A stretch of 64,000 nucleotides of DNA from NCBI GenBank assembly GCA_007922225.1, contig ML679970.1, forward strand, positions 25,474,631 through 25,538,630. Direction: 5' to 3'. Origin of the DNA: Emydura subglobosa (lineage: Eukaryota > Chordata > Testudines > Chelidae). The position numbers were made by a program, and so were the translations under genes. Below the pieces are notes generated by a model. It saw only the letters and a list, made by a program, of their open reading frames with translations. It had not been told where the DNA came from and did no database searches. Of this stretch, positions 35,001-47,000 are shown piece by piece. How positions within the stretch are numbered: position 1 is the stretch's first letter; each line of letters begins with the position of its first letter.

Positions 35001-38000
35001 GGCTTGGTGGAGGAAAACAAAATTTGTCTGAAATGTGAGTAATTCTAAGGATCCAGGCCACGTGACATTAAGATTGGGAGGGAAGAAGAATATTCCTTTA
35101 TTATTGGTTTACAGCAGCTTGGAATCATCTCAAGAAATACTAGAGTATGGTGTGAACCGTGACAATGTATATAGGCCACAATTCAACAAAGAACTTCAAC
35201 ACGTGTGTAGGAGTCTTAATTGGGACTTAAATTACATTTTATGAAGGGGAAATGGTTCCTAAATTGTCACTTTTGCCCCTTATGTGCTGTTTTGCTTCTT
35301 GTCTGGACTTGTAAATGGAGTAGGATAAAATGAAATATCATTTACATGCCGGCTAAGCATGCAAATGTGATTCTCTGTATCAGTGCTTACAAATGTTCCA
35401 TTTAGTTCAGGGAAGTGAAGAATTCATCAGGTCTTTTGTAGCAGAAGCATACATATCAGGAAAATAAAAATTGCACTATTAACTGATACTCTTAAGAATG
35501 TATAATTTTGCTGCTACCTATATTGCAGAATCGCTGGAGCTCATTTCTACAGCAGCAAACCATTCAAATGCAGCCATCCGAAAGATGGTGAGTAGAAATT
35601 GTGTAATGGAATCATGATATGACGTGCATTGATTGAGATCCTTGGTTCAGTCAATGGTTCTCTTATTGCCACATCATCCATTAAAAAAAGGCTTTCTTTC
35701 TGGGGAAATTTTTCAAGTATATTATATCAGACTTAAATAGACATTGAGGAACTTTATACCTATTTTTCGTAAATGCTCCTGCCATTCTTACTACACACTG
35801 AAGTTTTTGTGTGCCAAGATTTCAAATACCTCACACCAGCCTCAAAACAAAGGCAGTTGAAGAATGTGCGAGATGAGGAAGAAATCTTTGCAAAAAAATG
35901 TTTTCCTTGTTTTTCACTGAAAAAATTTGAAACTAGAAATTTTTTTGACTGGTTCTACTCATAAAGTGTGTGCAATTTTTCACATGTAATTCTTTGAGCA
36001 TAGAAAGACTCTTTATGTATGCCTAGTCTTCATATGCGTAACAACATCAAGTGTGTGTTCAAAGTTGCAGACATCCCTTTTTTGAAAACTTAGTCCTATG
36101 TATCTAAAGCTGGGCAGCCAGAATTAGAGATGATTTTTGTAAAATCTACCTCTTAAAACATAAGACCTCTTTTTCAATGAGACTACAGGCCGGCCTCCAC
36201 AAACCTGTTTGTGCACTAACAATTCTGCACGCATTTAAAATAAGTGGGGTTTGTGCTCGCAGATCGTATCACTTGTGTGTGTGCAAGTGCATGTATAATA
36301 GGTCTGAAATACTAAATGCTACTGTTTGTGCCCACAGATTATTTGAGGGTGCAGCATCAATGTTTTCAAAATCAGGCCTGTAGTGTTCAAGAAAACACCT
36401 TTTATTCTGTAAAGGGCACACTGTCTTCTCTTTTAAAGGTTGTTTTTGCATGAAAATGTTCAGGAAAACACTCAAAATTACTGCCATACATATAATTTGT
36501 ATTACATTTTGCATTTTAGGCTGCCTTATAATATGGTTTCTCTTTTCCCCATCTATATATGGGGCATTCACAATTTTTTTCCCCATGCTTTTGTTATTTT
36601 GAGTGAAATAATTCTAGCCAATGCGCTGAGTAATACTCTTGTGCCTCACTCTGTGCAAACTAAAGGAAGTAGTTGTAGCTTCCTCTTGTCAATCTGGCTG
36701 GCAACCACATTATCATACCCACACTTCCTCCAGCTCTGAGACATCATCAGATCACTTTTCCCCTTACTGTTATCAGGAGGTAACCAGCTGATGTCTGAGT
36801 CCTTTCACATGTCTCAATATAAACGAGTTTAGGAACCATCTATTTCTGTTCAAATTCTGTTCTCTCCTAGCTTTTCTCTCAGCTAGCTTTTGGTATAAAT
36901 GTTTTCAACTTTGAGTTTTTAACTCCTTCACTGCTAGTAGCAACTATTTCACTAGGCTCTTGAGCCACAAACACCAGGTACTTGTGGATGGACTAGCATA
37001 TTTTATAGACCTTCATTACATCCTTTATATGGAGCAATCATCCCATTACCATAGTGGTGGGTGCTATATAGAATGATAAAGGAATAATGCAACTATCAAT
37101 GGGATGAGAACTTTTCAAGATGCTCTTCTCAACTCTTGAGTGGTCTGCAAAGAGGTCTGGGGGGAGGGGTGTCATTTACTTTATTCCACCTAACTGTAGC
37201 TGGCCAGACCTTGGGATCCTTACTCAGTTTTAATCAGTTTTTATCCAGCTAACTCCCATTGCAGGCAGTGAGTTCCTCTGCAGTTAATGGGATTTGTCTG
37301 AACTAGCACTTAGGAAAAACTGAATGAGGTGCACAGGGTTTGGCCCAGTGGCTCATGAATTTACTTTGTCCCCTGACACACCAGCTTCTTATCTCCAGCA
37401 TGTCCTTGTTTACTGCTCTGCAGGGATTGAGACACAAGAAGTGTTTTGGGAATGCAGAGGGGAAAGATGGTTCATAGAGGGAATGCAGAGTTCCTCTGTT
37501 GAGCCACTGTAAGCTCAGTTGCTAGAAATTTGCAAAAATGCAGCGTAATTATGTGCATCCTGCCAACAGGTGGATCTCATTAGCACCAATGAGAATACAA
37601 GAGAGGCTGGAGAATTGATCTGAGACTGAAGGAACTGAGGGCTGGAACCAAAGAGATCATGCCTGGAAACAAAGGAATAGCCAAGCTTTGGGAGAAAACT
37701 TAGGCTGAGAGTTATATTGTGTAACTGTTTGGATTATTATTAAAGCCAAACTCCAAGGAAGAGTTAAGAGTAAACTATACTCTGTGTGTGCAAGCTCCAT
37801 TTGCAGCAGAGTAAGAACTCCACCTGTTTACAGTGTGCTACTGGTTCACTCATTGATTATAATTGACTTAACTTCATTGCTTTCATACATGTTTAATATT
37901 AGATAGCAAAGATCCAAAAATATCCAGATAATTTCAAATAGACTGACCAAAACTTGCAGTTGTTACATTTCAAGCAAAAAATGAGACAAAAGTGATCACA

Positions 38001-41000
38001 GTAGACTGAGTCAAACAGCAATGTATTTTTGAGAGTACATCTTTCATCCTCCTCCATGATATATTTGTTTCCATGCTTATTTGGATAGTACTCTCAGAAA
38101 ATGGTATTTTGGGTAACAGACAAGTTTAAAGAAAATTGCTGCTTGGGTAGACATTACCTTCTGCACTTACAGGAAAAGATGCACAAGCTGTTAGAAGTAT
38201 ATGAGCGACTTGGGGGTGAAGAGGATATCGTTAACCCAGCCAACGAACTCATTAAAGAAGGCCACATCCAGAAACTCTCCGCTAAAAATGGCACAGCTCA
38301 GGATAGGTACTTGTTTCTGGTGAGTTTCTTGCTAATTTGTCGCACTTATGTATTCAGTGTTACTTCTGTGAAACAGTCTCTCCTTTTCCTCTTCGGTCAC
38401 AGTCCAAAATGCAATGGCCACTTCTGCCCAGGTGCCCTTCCACCCTGTGGGCATCTCTTTTCTCCAGACAATTGTCTTTCCTGTTTGATTTGTGGTTAAC
38501 TCTCTGAAGCATTTTGTATAAAAATGAACTATATTGGATTATTTATAATAGTGGCATTTTGTTATGAGACATCAGAAGCCTGAGTCAGGACCCTTTGCAA
38601 TCAAAATGTGGATCCCTTCCTATCTGTATTATCTAGTAAATACTTTATCTCCACTACAGTTTAACAGCATGGTGTTATACTGTGTGCCAAAACTGAGGCT
38701 GATAGGCCAGAAGTTCAGTGTTCGAGAAAAGATGGACATTGCGGGCTTGCAGGTTTGTATCTACTATTTGTGCTTACGTCTGTTCCACCAACCCTTAATC
38801 ACAGTTCTTTATGGCCAAAAGGGCAGTGGCGCATTGGCTTTGGACTGGTGCCAGTCCAAGTTGGTAATACTCCTGACTATAGGCAGCTAGACTTTATCCC
38901 AGAATTATCTATCTGTGTTAGCCCATTAGCTAATTCTCTCACCCTTGGGAGTTAGGATTTCAGGAACCATGCCACTCCGATTAAGTTGATGGTGTCACAG
39001 CAGTCAGCTTTTCCACTCTTCAACATGGGGTTTGGTTTGGAAATGAGCTCAAACTTCAAGGGGCCTAAGGGCTGGTAGAATGTTGTCAGGAAACAAAAAA
39101 TAGTTCAGTGTCCTCAAGAGATGTACCAATAAACGCTGGTGTCCGTGGACTAACTCAGACATCTGTGAGCTAGTGCACTAGTCGGACTTACGGAATTTAA
39201 CATTCAGGTATATTTCCTGTTACCTCATAAATAGAAATATTGTGCTACCTATGTTCCATGCTGAGTCTTGATATGCTTCGTCCAGTGGTCAAAAGTTCAG
39301 CATGTGAGAAGAGTTACATACAAGAGAATTGCCAATAACCGTAGCTAGTATAAAGGAACAAGGGCACCTCTCTCAGTTGCACATCATTGTAAAATAAGGG
39401 ACACCACTCCTTTAGACCCAGGGTTACCACCCTGCCATTCAAACCTGGGAAAGGACTTAGCAGCTTATTACATACACCTAAATTGTAAGCCCTTACTTAG
39501 TATGTGTGATTTTTTTTTAGTTCAGGTAAGCAAGTAAGGTCCATGGCTGCTGCTGCCCTTCCTGCATAGATGGGTGTGGGATGAATGGGAAGGGGCAGGG
39601 AATAGGTAATATCTTGACTGCACCCAACTTACAATCTAAGTTTTTTTTTTGGGTGTGGAACCAGATCTTGTTATGTATTTCTACAGCGCCTCACACAATG
39701 GGGTCTGGCTCCATGATTGGACCTCCTAGGCATTACCACAATACAGATAACATCCTAAAAAGGAAAATCCATCATTTTCAAGCTTTCTGCTGTATTATTT
39801 TTGGTGGTCACCCCAGCTTGGATATTTAGCGGGTTGGATGTAGTGTTTGGGAATAGTTATAAATGTCTCTCATAAAAAAAAAAAATATAAACTATCAAAT
39901 TGCCTTTTCCAGGTCCAGGAAATTATCAAGCCAAATGTGGCTCATACGTTTTCGATAACAGGAAAAAAGAGATCTTTGGAACTTCAAGCTAGGTACAGTA
40001 TTTCTTTCACCTTCCAAAGTCTGGGAGTAGGCATGCTTATTTCTGAGATAGGGACGTGACTATGCTAGAATTACTTAGTTTTAGACCATGAGATCAATAA
40101 CAAACATGATTAATTACACTACAGGTAATTTTCTGCTGTTAAGTCAAAGCATATTAAAGTGCAACATTGATTTGCATTCATTAGTTAAACAGCTTATAAT
40201 GGGCTGGTAGATCGAATCCCAGTACCATGTCATGAATTCTGATCATTATTATTTAAGGTAAACATTATGAATGTTTATAGGTAGCTAGTGTAAAAGTTAA
40301 AATTGTTGCTGGAAATAAAACTGAGAATATCAATATTTTGACTTACTGAAAATACTAAATGTACAGCAATGTATCTTGTCTTTTATTTTTATAGGACAGA
40401 AGAGGAGAAGAGAGAATGGATTCAGGTTAATATAAAAACATTGTTATACTGATGGCAATCCCCACGTATCCAGCTCTTATCATTGTTAACATGATCACAT
40501 TTGGATTATGAACAAATGGAAGTTGGTTGTAAGAAATAAGGAGGGTTTAGTATGGAGGAAATCCTGCTTTCTAATCCTGGCTCTGCCACTCACTTTGCTG
40601 TCTGTCCTTATGTAATCCACTTTGTCTCTCTGCCACAGTCTCCCCATCTCTAAAATGAGGACGGTAATCCCTAAATGCAGTTAGGAGAGGTCAGCTCCGC
40701 CAGCCACAAGAGAAGACCCTGGGTTCTGAGATTAGTTAGTACATACCTTGCAAGTGGAAGACTGATAGAAGACTAAAAATGTTGTAAGAACAAAGAATTG
40801 TGACAGTTAGTTTATCCTCCTCTCAGTTTTCCACTAGAGCAAAGATTCTGCCAGTTTTCCTAAACCTGAATTTTTCCAGGACACATTTTGTGACCCATGT
40901 TTTTGTCTTTCCCTTGCATTTTTTTTTTTCAGGTCATTCAAGCAACAATTGAAAAACATAAACAGAACAGTGAGACATTTAGGGCTTTTAATAGTTCTTT

Positions 41001-44000
41001 TTCTCAAGAAGATGAGAATCTTCCAGACTCTTCGGTAAGCATGAGTGATAATTCTACCTATCCTTATTTTTTATAAGTATTTTGCACAGACTTTGTCCTG
41101 GACTTGTATGCAGCTTACTTTCTTTTTTAACATCATAGTTCTTCTTCGAGTGCTTGCTCATGTCGGTTCCATTGTAGGTGCGTGCTCACCCCCATGCACG
41201 GTTACCGGAATTTTTTTCCCCTTAGCAGATCCCGTAGGGCCAGCTTCGGCACTCCCTGGAGTCCCGCGCACACGGCGCGGTATATTAGGAGCTGCTGGCC
41301 CTACGCCCCCTCAGTTCTTTCTTTCCACCACTGACAGTTACTGAAACTGTGTTCTTGCTTGCTTCGGGGAGTGCCTTTTAGCCGTGGTCTTTGTTCTATT
41401 TAAGTAGTTGTAAAGTAGTTGTTTAAGTAGTTGCTAAAGTTAATTATTATTGTTCATAGCAGTAGATAAGGCAGTCCCATTAAGGACCTTCACCCAGTGG
41501 CGAGGCATGCCCCACTCTCCGGGCTTCAAACCCTGTAAATCCTGCACGAAGGCTTTCCCGATCAGTGACCCCCACGAAGATTGTTTGAAGTGCCTTGGGG
41601 AGTCTCACAGGAAGGACAAGTGCCGCATCTGCAAGGCGTTCAGACCAAAGCCAAGATATCTGTATGAAGGCCTCTTCACCACTGAAGAAGAAGCCAAGAA
41701 AGCAACATCTGCAGAAGACCGCTCCCCCGCACGAAAGAAAGCTAAGGATGCTGGCTTGAGCTCTGGGCCAGATCAGAGCCAGTGTACCGAGCAACCCCCT
41801 GCAGAGGCAGGCCATGCCCGGTGCTGTGAGCCCCTCCACAGAGCATCCTCCAACTTCAGAGAGTGGAAGAGAGCTGCTACACCTCCTGGTGCCATCGACG
41901 CTGAAGGCGTTTCAGGCAACAGCCGATCTATTGGCTATGCCCTTTCCTCGCACCCCATTGGCCCAGATGGAATGGGCAAGGGGTAAGGTGCCAGCATCAA
42001 GGGGAAAACCTCCAATGGGTCCTCCCCAGTGGCTGCACGGTTCACCAGCACATTTATCCACGACCCAGCAACCCAGGTTCCAGGCGCAGCACTTTGGGAC
42101 GTACAGGAGGAGAGAGAGAGAGGAACGTTAGGCAGCTCAGGTAAGGCTCGTCTTCTTCCTCGACCGCGCAGCCGCTTACCTCCCAACACTCAGGCGATCA
42201 GCGTCACTCATTTTGATGGTGCGCACACGGACAGCATTCCAGCCTCGCACCTGGATCCTGCGTCCCTACCTTTCCTGAACTGTCTCGCTCCTTTCCTTTC
42301 AGCCTAGGCCCATATAACATCAGACCGCTGGGTGCTGGGCAACATTGGAACAAATTATACCCTCCAGTTTTCCTCTCCCCCTCCTCGCACCTTCCCGTCC
42401 CTGTTCAGGGACCCGTCTCACGAACAACTCCTCATACAAGAGGTGCGCAACCTTCTTATATTGGGAGCTGTGGAGGGAGGTCCTGCCAGACATGAGAAGA
42501 TGAGGTTTCTACTCCTGATATTTCCTCATTCCCAAGGCGAAAGGGGGCCTCAGACCCATCCTGGACCTGCAGGGCCTAAACAGGTACATCAGAAGGCAAA
42601 AATTCCACAGGGTTTCCATGGCCTTTATTATTCCCTCCCTGGATCCAGGAGACTAGTATGCTGCCCTCTATTTGAAGGACGCATATTTTCACATATCAAT
42701 TTTTCCAGGGCACAGAAGATTCCTCAGGTCTGTGGTGGGGGGGTTCTCACTACCAATTTACGGCCCTCTCGTTTGGCCTATCATCGGCCCTGTGGGTGCT
42801 CACAAAGTGCATGGCAGTGGTTCCTGCATATCTCAGGTGTCAAGGGTACAAATCTACCCATATCTGCAATGACTGGGTAATCAGAGGTAGGTCACGGGCT
42901 CAGGCCCAAGCCGGTCTGGACCTCCTGTGAGCCACCTGTCACAGGCTGGGCATGCTGGTAAACAAGCAGAAGTCTATGCTGGTGCCTGTACAAAGGATAG
43001 AATTTATCAGAGCAGTCCTTGACTCGACGCAGGCCAGAGCGTTCCTACTGCAGGCCCGGTTTGCGGCCATGTCTGGTCTGATCAGGAACCTCCGTGCCTT
43101 CCCCCTTATGACAGCATGAGCCTGCCTGCAGTTACTGGGCCATATGGCAGCGTGCACCTACGTGCTCCGCAACGCCCGCCTGAAGTTCAGACTGCTTCAG
43201 CTATGGCTGGCCTCGGCTTACACCCCAAGCAGGCACCCTGTGTCACAGTGCCCCCTCAGGTCCTGGCCTCCCTAGAGTGGTGGATAGACCTTCAGACGTT
43301 GATGGAGGGGATGTCCTTTGCAGACAGGGGCCCCTCAATAATTCTGGTGTCAGATGCTTTGGACTGAGGTGCGGGGGTACACATAAGCTCCGGTCACAGT
43401 ACCCATGGACATGGTCGGAAGAGGACCAGGGGCTTCACATAAATGTCAGAGAGCTTCGAGCTTTCTGTCTAGCATGTGCAGCATTCCTTCCCTTCTTGAA
43501 GGGCAAGGTGATTCAGGTCCTAACAGATAACACCACCACAACAGACAGGGTGGGGCTCGTTCCTCAGCCCTCCGTCTGGAGGCAGTGGGTCTGTGGAATC
43601 TGGTGGTAGGCCACGATTTTCACCTGGTGGCTTCTCAGCTCCCTGGTATCAGGAACACCACAGTAGACAGGCTCAACAGGTTCTTTGTACTTTCTCACGA
43701 ATGGTCTCTCCACCTGTCAGTAGCTGATGTGATCTTCTGGAGATGGTGGTTTCCCCAAGTGGATCTCTTCGCCTCCAAGGTGAGCAAGAAGTGCAGCCAG
43801 TTCTGTTCCTTTCAGGGGCAGGATGAGGGAACTCTGTCGGATGCCTTCCTCATTCCCTGGTCAGGGGGGTTTGTTGTACGCCTTCCCTCCCATTCCGTTA
43901 ATTCACAAGGTCCCATTAAAGATCAAGAAAGACAAGGCGAGGGTCATTCTTATTGCACCCATGTGGCCCAGGCAGCACTGGTTTACGACGCTTCTGGAGC

Positions 44001-47000
44001 TGTCAGTCACCCCTCCCCTGGAACTGCCAAAGTGGCACGACCTTCTTTCCCAGGACCAGGGGCGCCTCCTGCACCCGGACCTGGAGTCCCTTCACCTGTC
44101 ATTGTGGAGGCTGAATGGCTGAGCTTGGAGGAACAAGCTTTCTTGTCACTTGTACAAGCCATACTAATGGGTAGCAGGAAGCCCTCTACGAGGTCATCGT
44201 ATTTGGCCAAGTGGAAGAGGTTCACTTGCTGGGCTGTAGCACGGCAGATTATGCCCCACCAAGCACCGATCCAGGTGGTTCTGGACTACTTGTTGCATCT
44301 CAAGCTTCAGGGTCTGGCTACCGTTTCACTGAAAGTGCATTTGGCTGCCATCTGAGCCTTCCACCCCCTGATTCACGGGAGATCAGTTTTTTCTCACACT
44401 ATGGCAGCAAGGTTTCTGAAGGGTAAAGAAAGGCTCTATCCCCAGGTCAGGGATCCTGTACCCCCCTGGGACCTGAATTTGGTTCTTTCTAGACTCACAG
44501 GAACACCATTCAAGCCTATGGCTACTTGCCGTCTTTTGCTACTTTCATGGAAGGTGGCCTTCCATGCATCACTGCAGCTAGGAGGGTGTCTTAGGACATT
44601 TCAAATCAGGACATTTACTTCGGAGCCGCCTTATATGATTTTCTATAAGGATAAGGTCCAGCTGAGGCCTCACCCGGCCTTCCTGCCCAAGGTGGTTTCA
44701 CAATTCCACACCAACCAGGACATTTTCCTGCCAGTATTTTTCCAAAGCTGCATGCTTCTGAAGAGGAAAGGCGGTGGCACACTCTGGGTGTATGCAGAGC
44801 CCTAGGTTTCTACTTAGAGAAGATGAAATCGTTCCGTAAGTCCACGCAGTTGTTCATTGCAGTGGCCGAGAGGATGAAAGGCTTACCTCACTCGTCACAA
44901 CAGATCTCCTCCTGGATAACTGCTTGCACACGCTTCTGCTATGAGCAGGCGAAGGTTCCCCTCCCGGGCAACATCACAGTTCACTCTATCAGAGCGCAGG
45001 GGTCTTCTGTGGGATTTTTGGTGCAGGTGCCTATGCAAGACATATGCAAAGCTGCTACGTGGTAGTCGGTACACACCTTTACGTCCCACTATGCCATCGT
45101 GCAGCAGGCTAGGGATGACGCCAGCTTTGGCAGGGTGGTGCTGCAGTCAACTAACCTATAAACTTGGAACCCGCCTCCAAGGTACTGCTTGCAAGTCACC
45201 TAGAATGGAATCGACGTGAGCAAGCACTCGAAGAAGAAAAGACAGTTACTTATCTTGTAACTGTTGTTCTTCGAGATGTGTTGCTCATGTCCATTCCATG
45301 ACCCAGCCCCCAACCCTGCTGTTGGAGTTGTCGGCAAGAAGGAACTGAGGGGGCGTAGGGCCTGCGGTGCCTAATATACCATGCCATGTGCGCAGGACTC
45401 CAGGGGGCGCTGAAGCCTGCCCTATGGGATCTGCTATGGGTTGCATGCACCTACAATGGAATGAACATGAGCAACACATCTCGAAGAACAACAGTTCCAA
45501 GGTAAGTAACCATCTTTTCTATTCTTGATTTTATATTATATTGCTATGTGGTGCACACCCATTTTTCTGACTCTCAAATTTGTATCAGTCATGGTTATCC
45601 AGCTATGAAGATGTGGAATAAAATTACACAGGGTAATTCAGTGCAGGGACCTATCAGTCATGTTTTCCGGACTAGTAGCTCATTTGACATAACAGGTGTA
45701 ATTCTTCAATGTTCTGAGTGGTTGGCTCTCTGGAATGAAATTTGTGCAGCTAGATGATTTTGCACACTACCTTTTTGAGAGATGCATTTTGTTGGGAGTT
45801 TCTTCCCAGTCACATACCTCTTATAAAAAAGTCCTATAGAATTTAATAGAAAAAGCTAATCTTTGTAGAGGTTTTTAATGGTACTATCTTAAAAAAATTA
45901 ATAGAGAATAATATGTAGATCCTAGCAATAGTTCTGTATGATTGTTCAAAAACACCTGTAGAAAGCCACCTTTATTAAATTCTGCTCATTTTAAGAGCAG
46001 TTTCTATAGAATCTTAATCAATTTTGATAAGGTTTCATCCCTCTTAAATTCTATAGGACTTTTCCATAAGGGAGGTGGTCTCTCTGCTACTTGGTTTCAG
46101 GCAGTCATTTGAAATTGACGATCATAAAGACCAAGGCCAGGGTCTCTTTAAAAATACCCATAGAAGGGGCCTCTGAAGGAGGAAATGTCCATGAGTATTC
46201 CAAGTAGAACTGACCCTTGGGGTCATGTGACCTGCCCTTAGGACTGGCAGATCTCATAGCAGAGTCTAGGTCTGTCCCTCTCTACCTCCCTCCTTTTTCA
46301 GGGACTCACCTTTCCTTGGCTGCTCTGATGCCCCTGAGGGGTATTCGGAGAAGAGGAAGTGCAGTTCCAGGCAGTGTTACTTCTGGGGCTGTCTTTCCCA
46401 GGGCCTGAGTAAGGGATGTTATGTATACATTTCACCTTAGCATGGCCCCTGGACTACACGGAGAGGTCTCCACCAGGTCCAGAGGTGGGTGGATGGTGCT
46501 GAAAGGGGGGATCCATTCACAGAGGGTTCCTTTCATGTGCCAGTCACGGGACACAAAGTAGCCCTAAATTATTCATCGCTTTAGTAATACCTCATTTAAA
46601 ATCAGAAAAGAGGGGAAAAACCTGAACTCCATAAGCTAATATTTAAGTTCCACAGGGCTGTCTTTAGAGCAGAAGTGTTTAGATAGAGCATCTTGTTAAT
46701 GGCCAAATTAACTTTCCCTGTCCAGTTAGGACTGACTGACTGCTCATCTTCAAATTATATCTTGCTTGTTAAACTCCAGTTTATTTTGAAATCGTGAACA
46801 CAAGTTAGCCACGTGTTTGTATGCTAGCAGTCTGTAAAAAGCCAAACAGGGAAGATACGTGGTTCATTTCTCACCTGTGACGTGAATGCAATATATCTGT
46901 TAATTTCCTCTGTACCAGACCACTCACCTGCATTTTCAGGAGAGTCGATTATTGGTATCATCAACTTTGAAATTTGATGTCAAGGTGAATGTGCAATAAA

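Larger units (their letters stand above)
41139..45520 (+). mobile_element. DIRS-type tyrosine-recombinase retrotransposon
   Basis: 4.4 kb with gag-like, RT/RNase H and tyrosine recombinase (YR) regions in order. The left terminal repeat (41139-41340) recurs inverted at 45300-45498 with a deletion of a few tens of bases. An internal complementary region at 45204-45300 is complementary to both outer ends. DIRS elements lack target duplications and integrate through the YR, and none is seen. The outer right boundary is uncertain by about 25 bp. Stops and frameshifts in all genes make it inactive. Confidence 0.92.

Noticed and set aside
41045..41344. + frame immediately after the 41034 donor
   Set aside because: It runs into the DIRS left terminal repeat and has no protein similarity.
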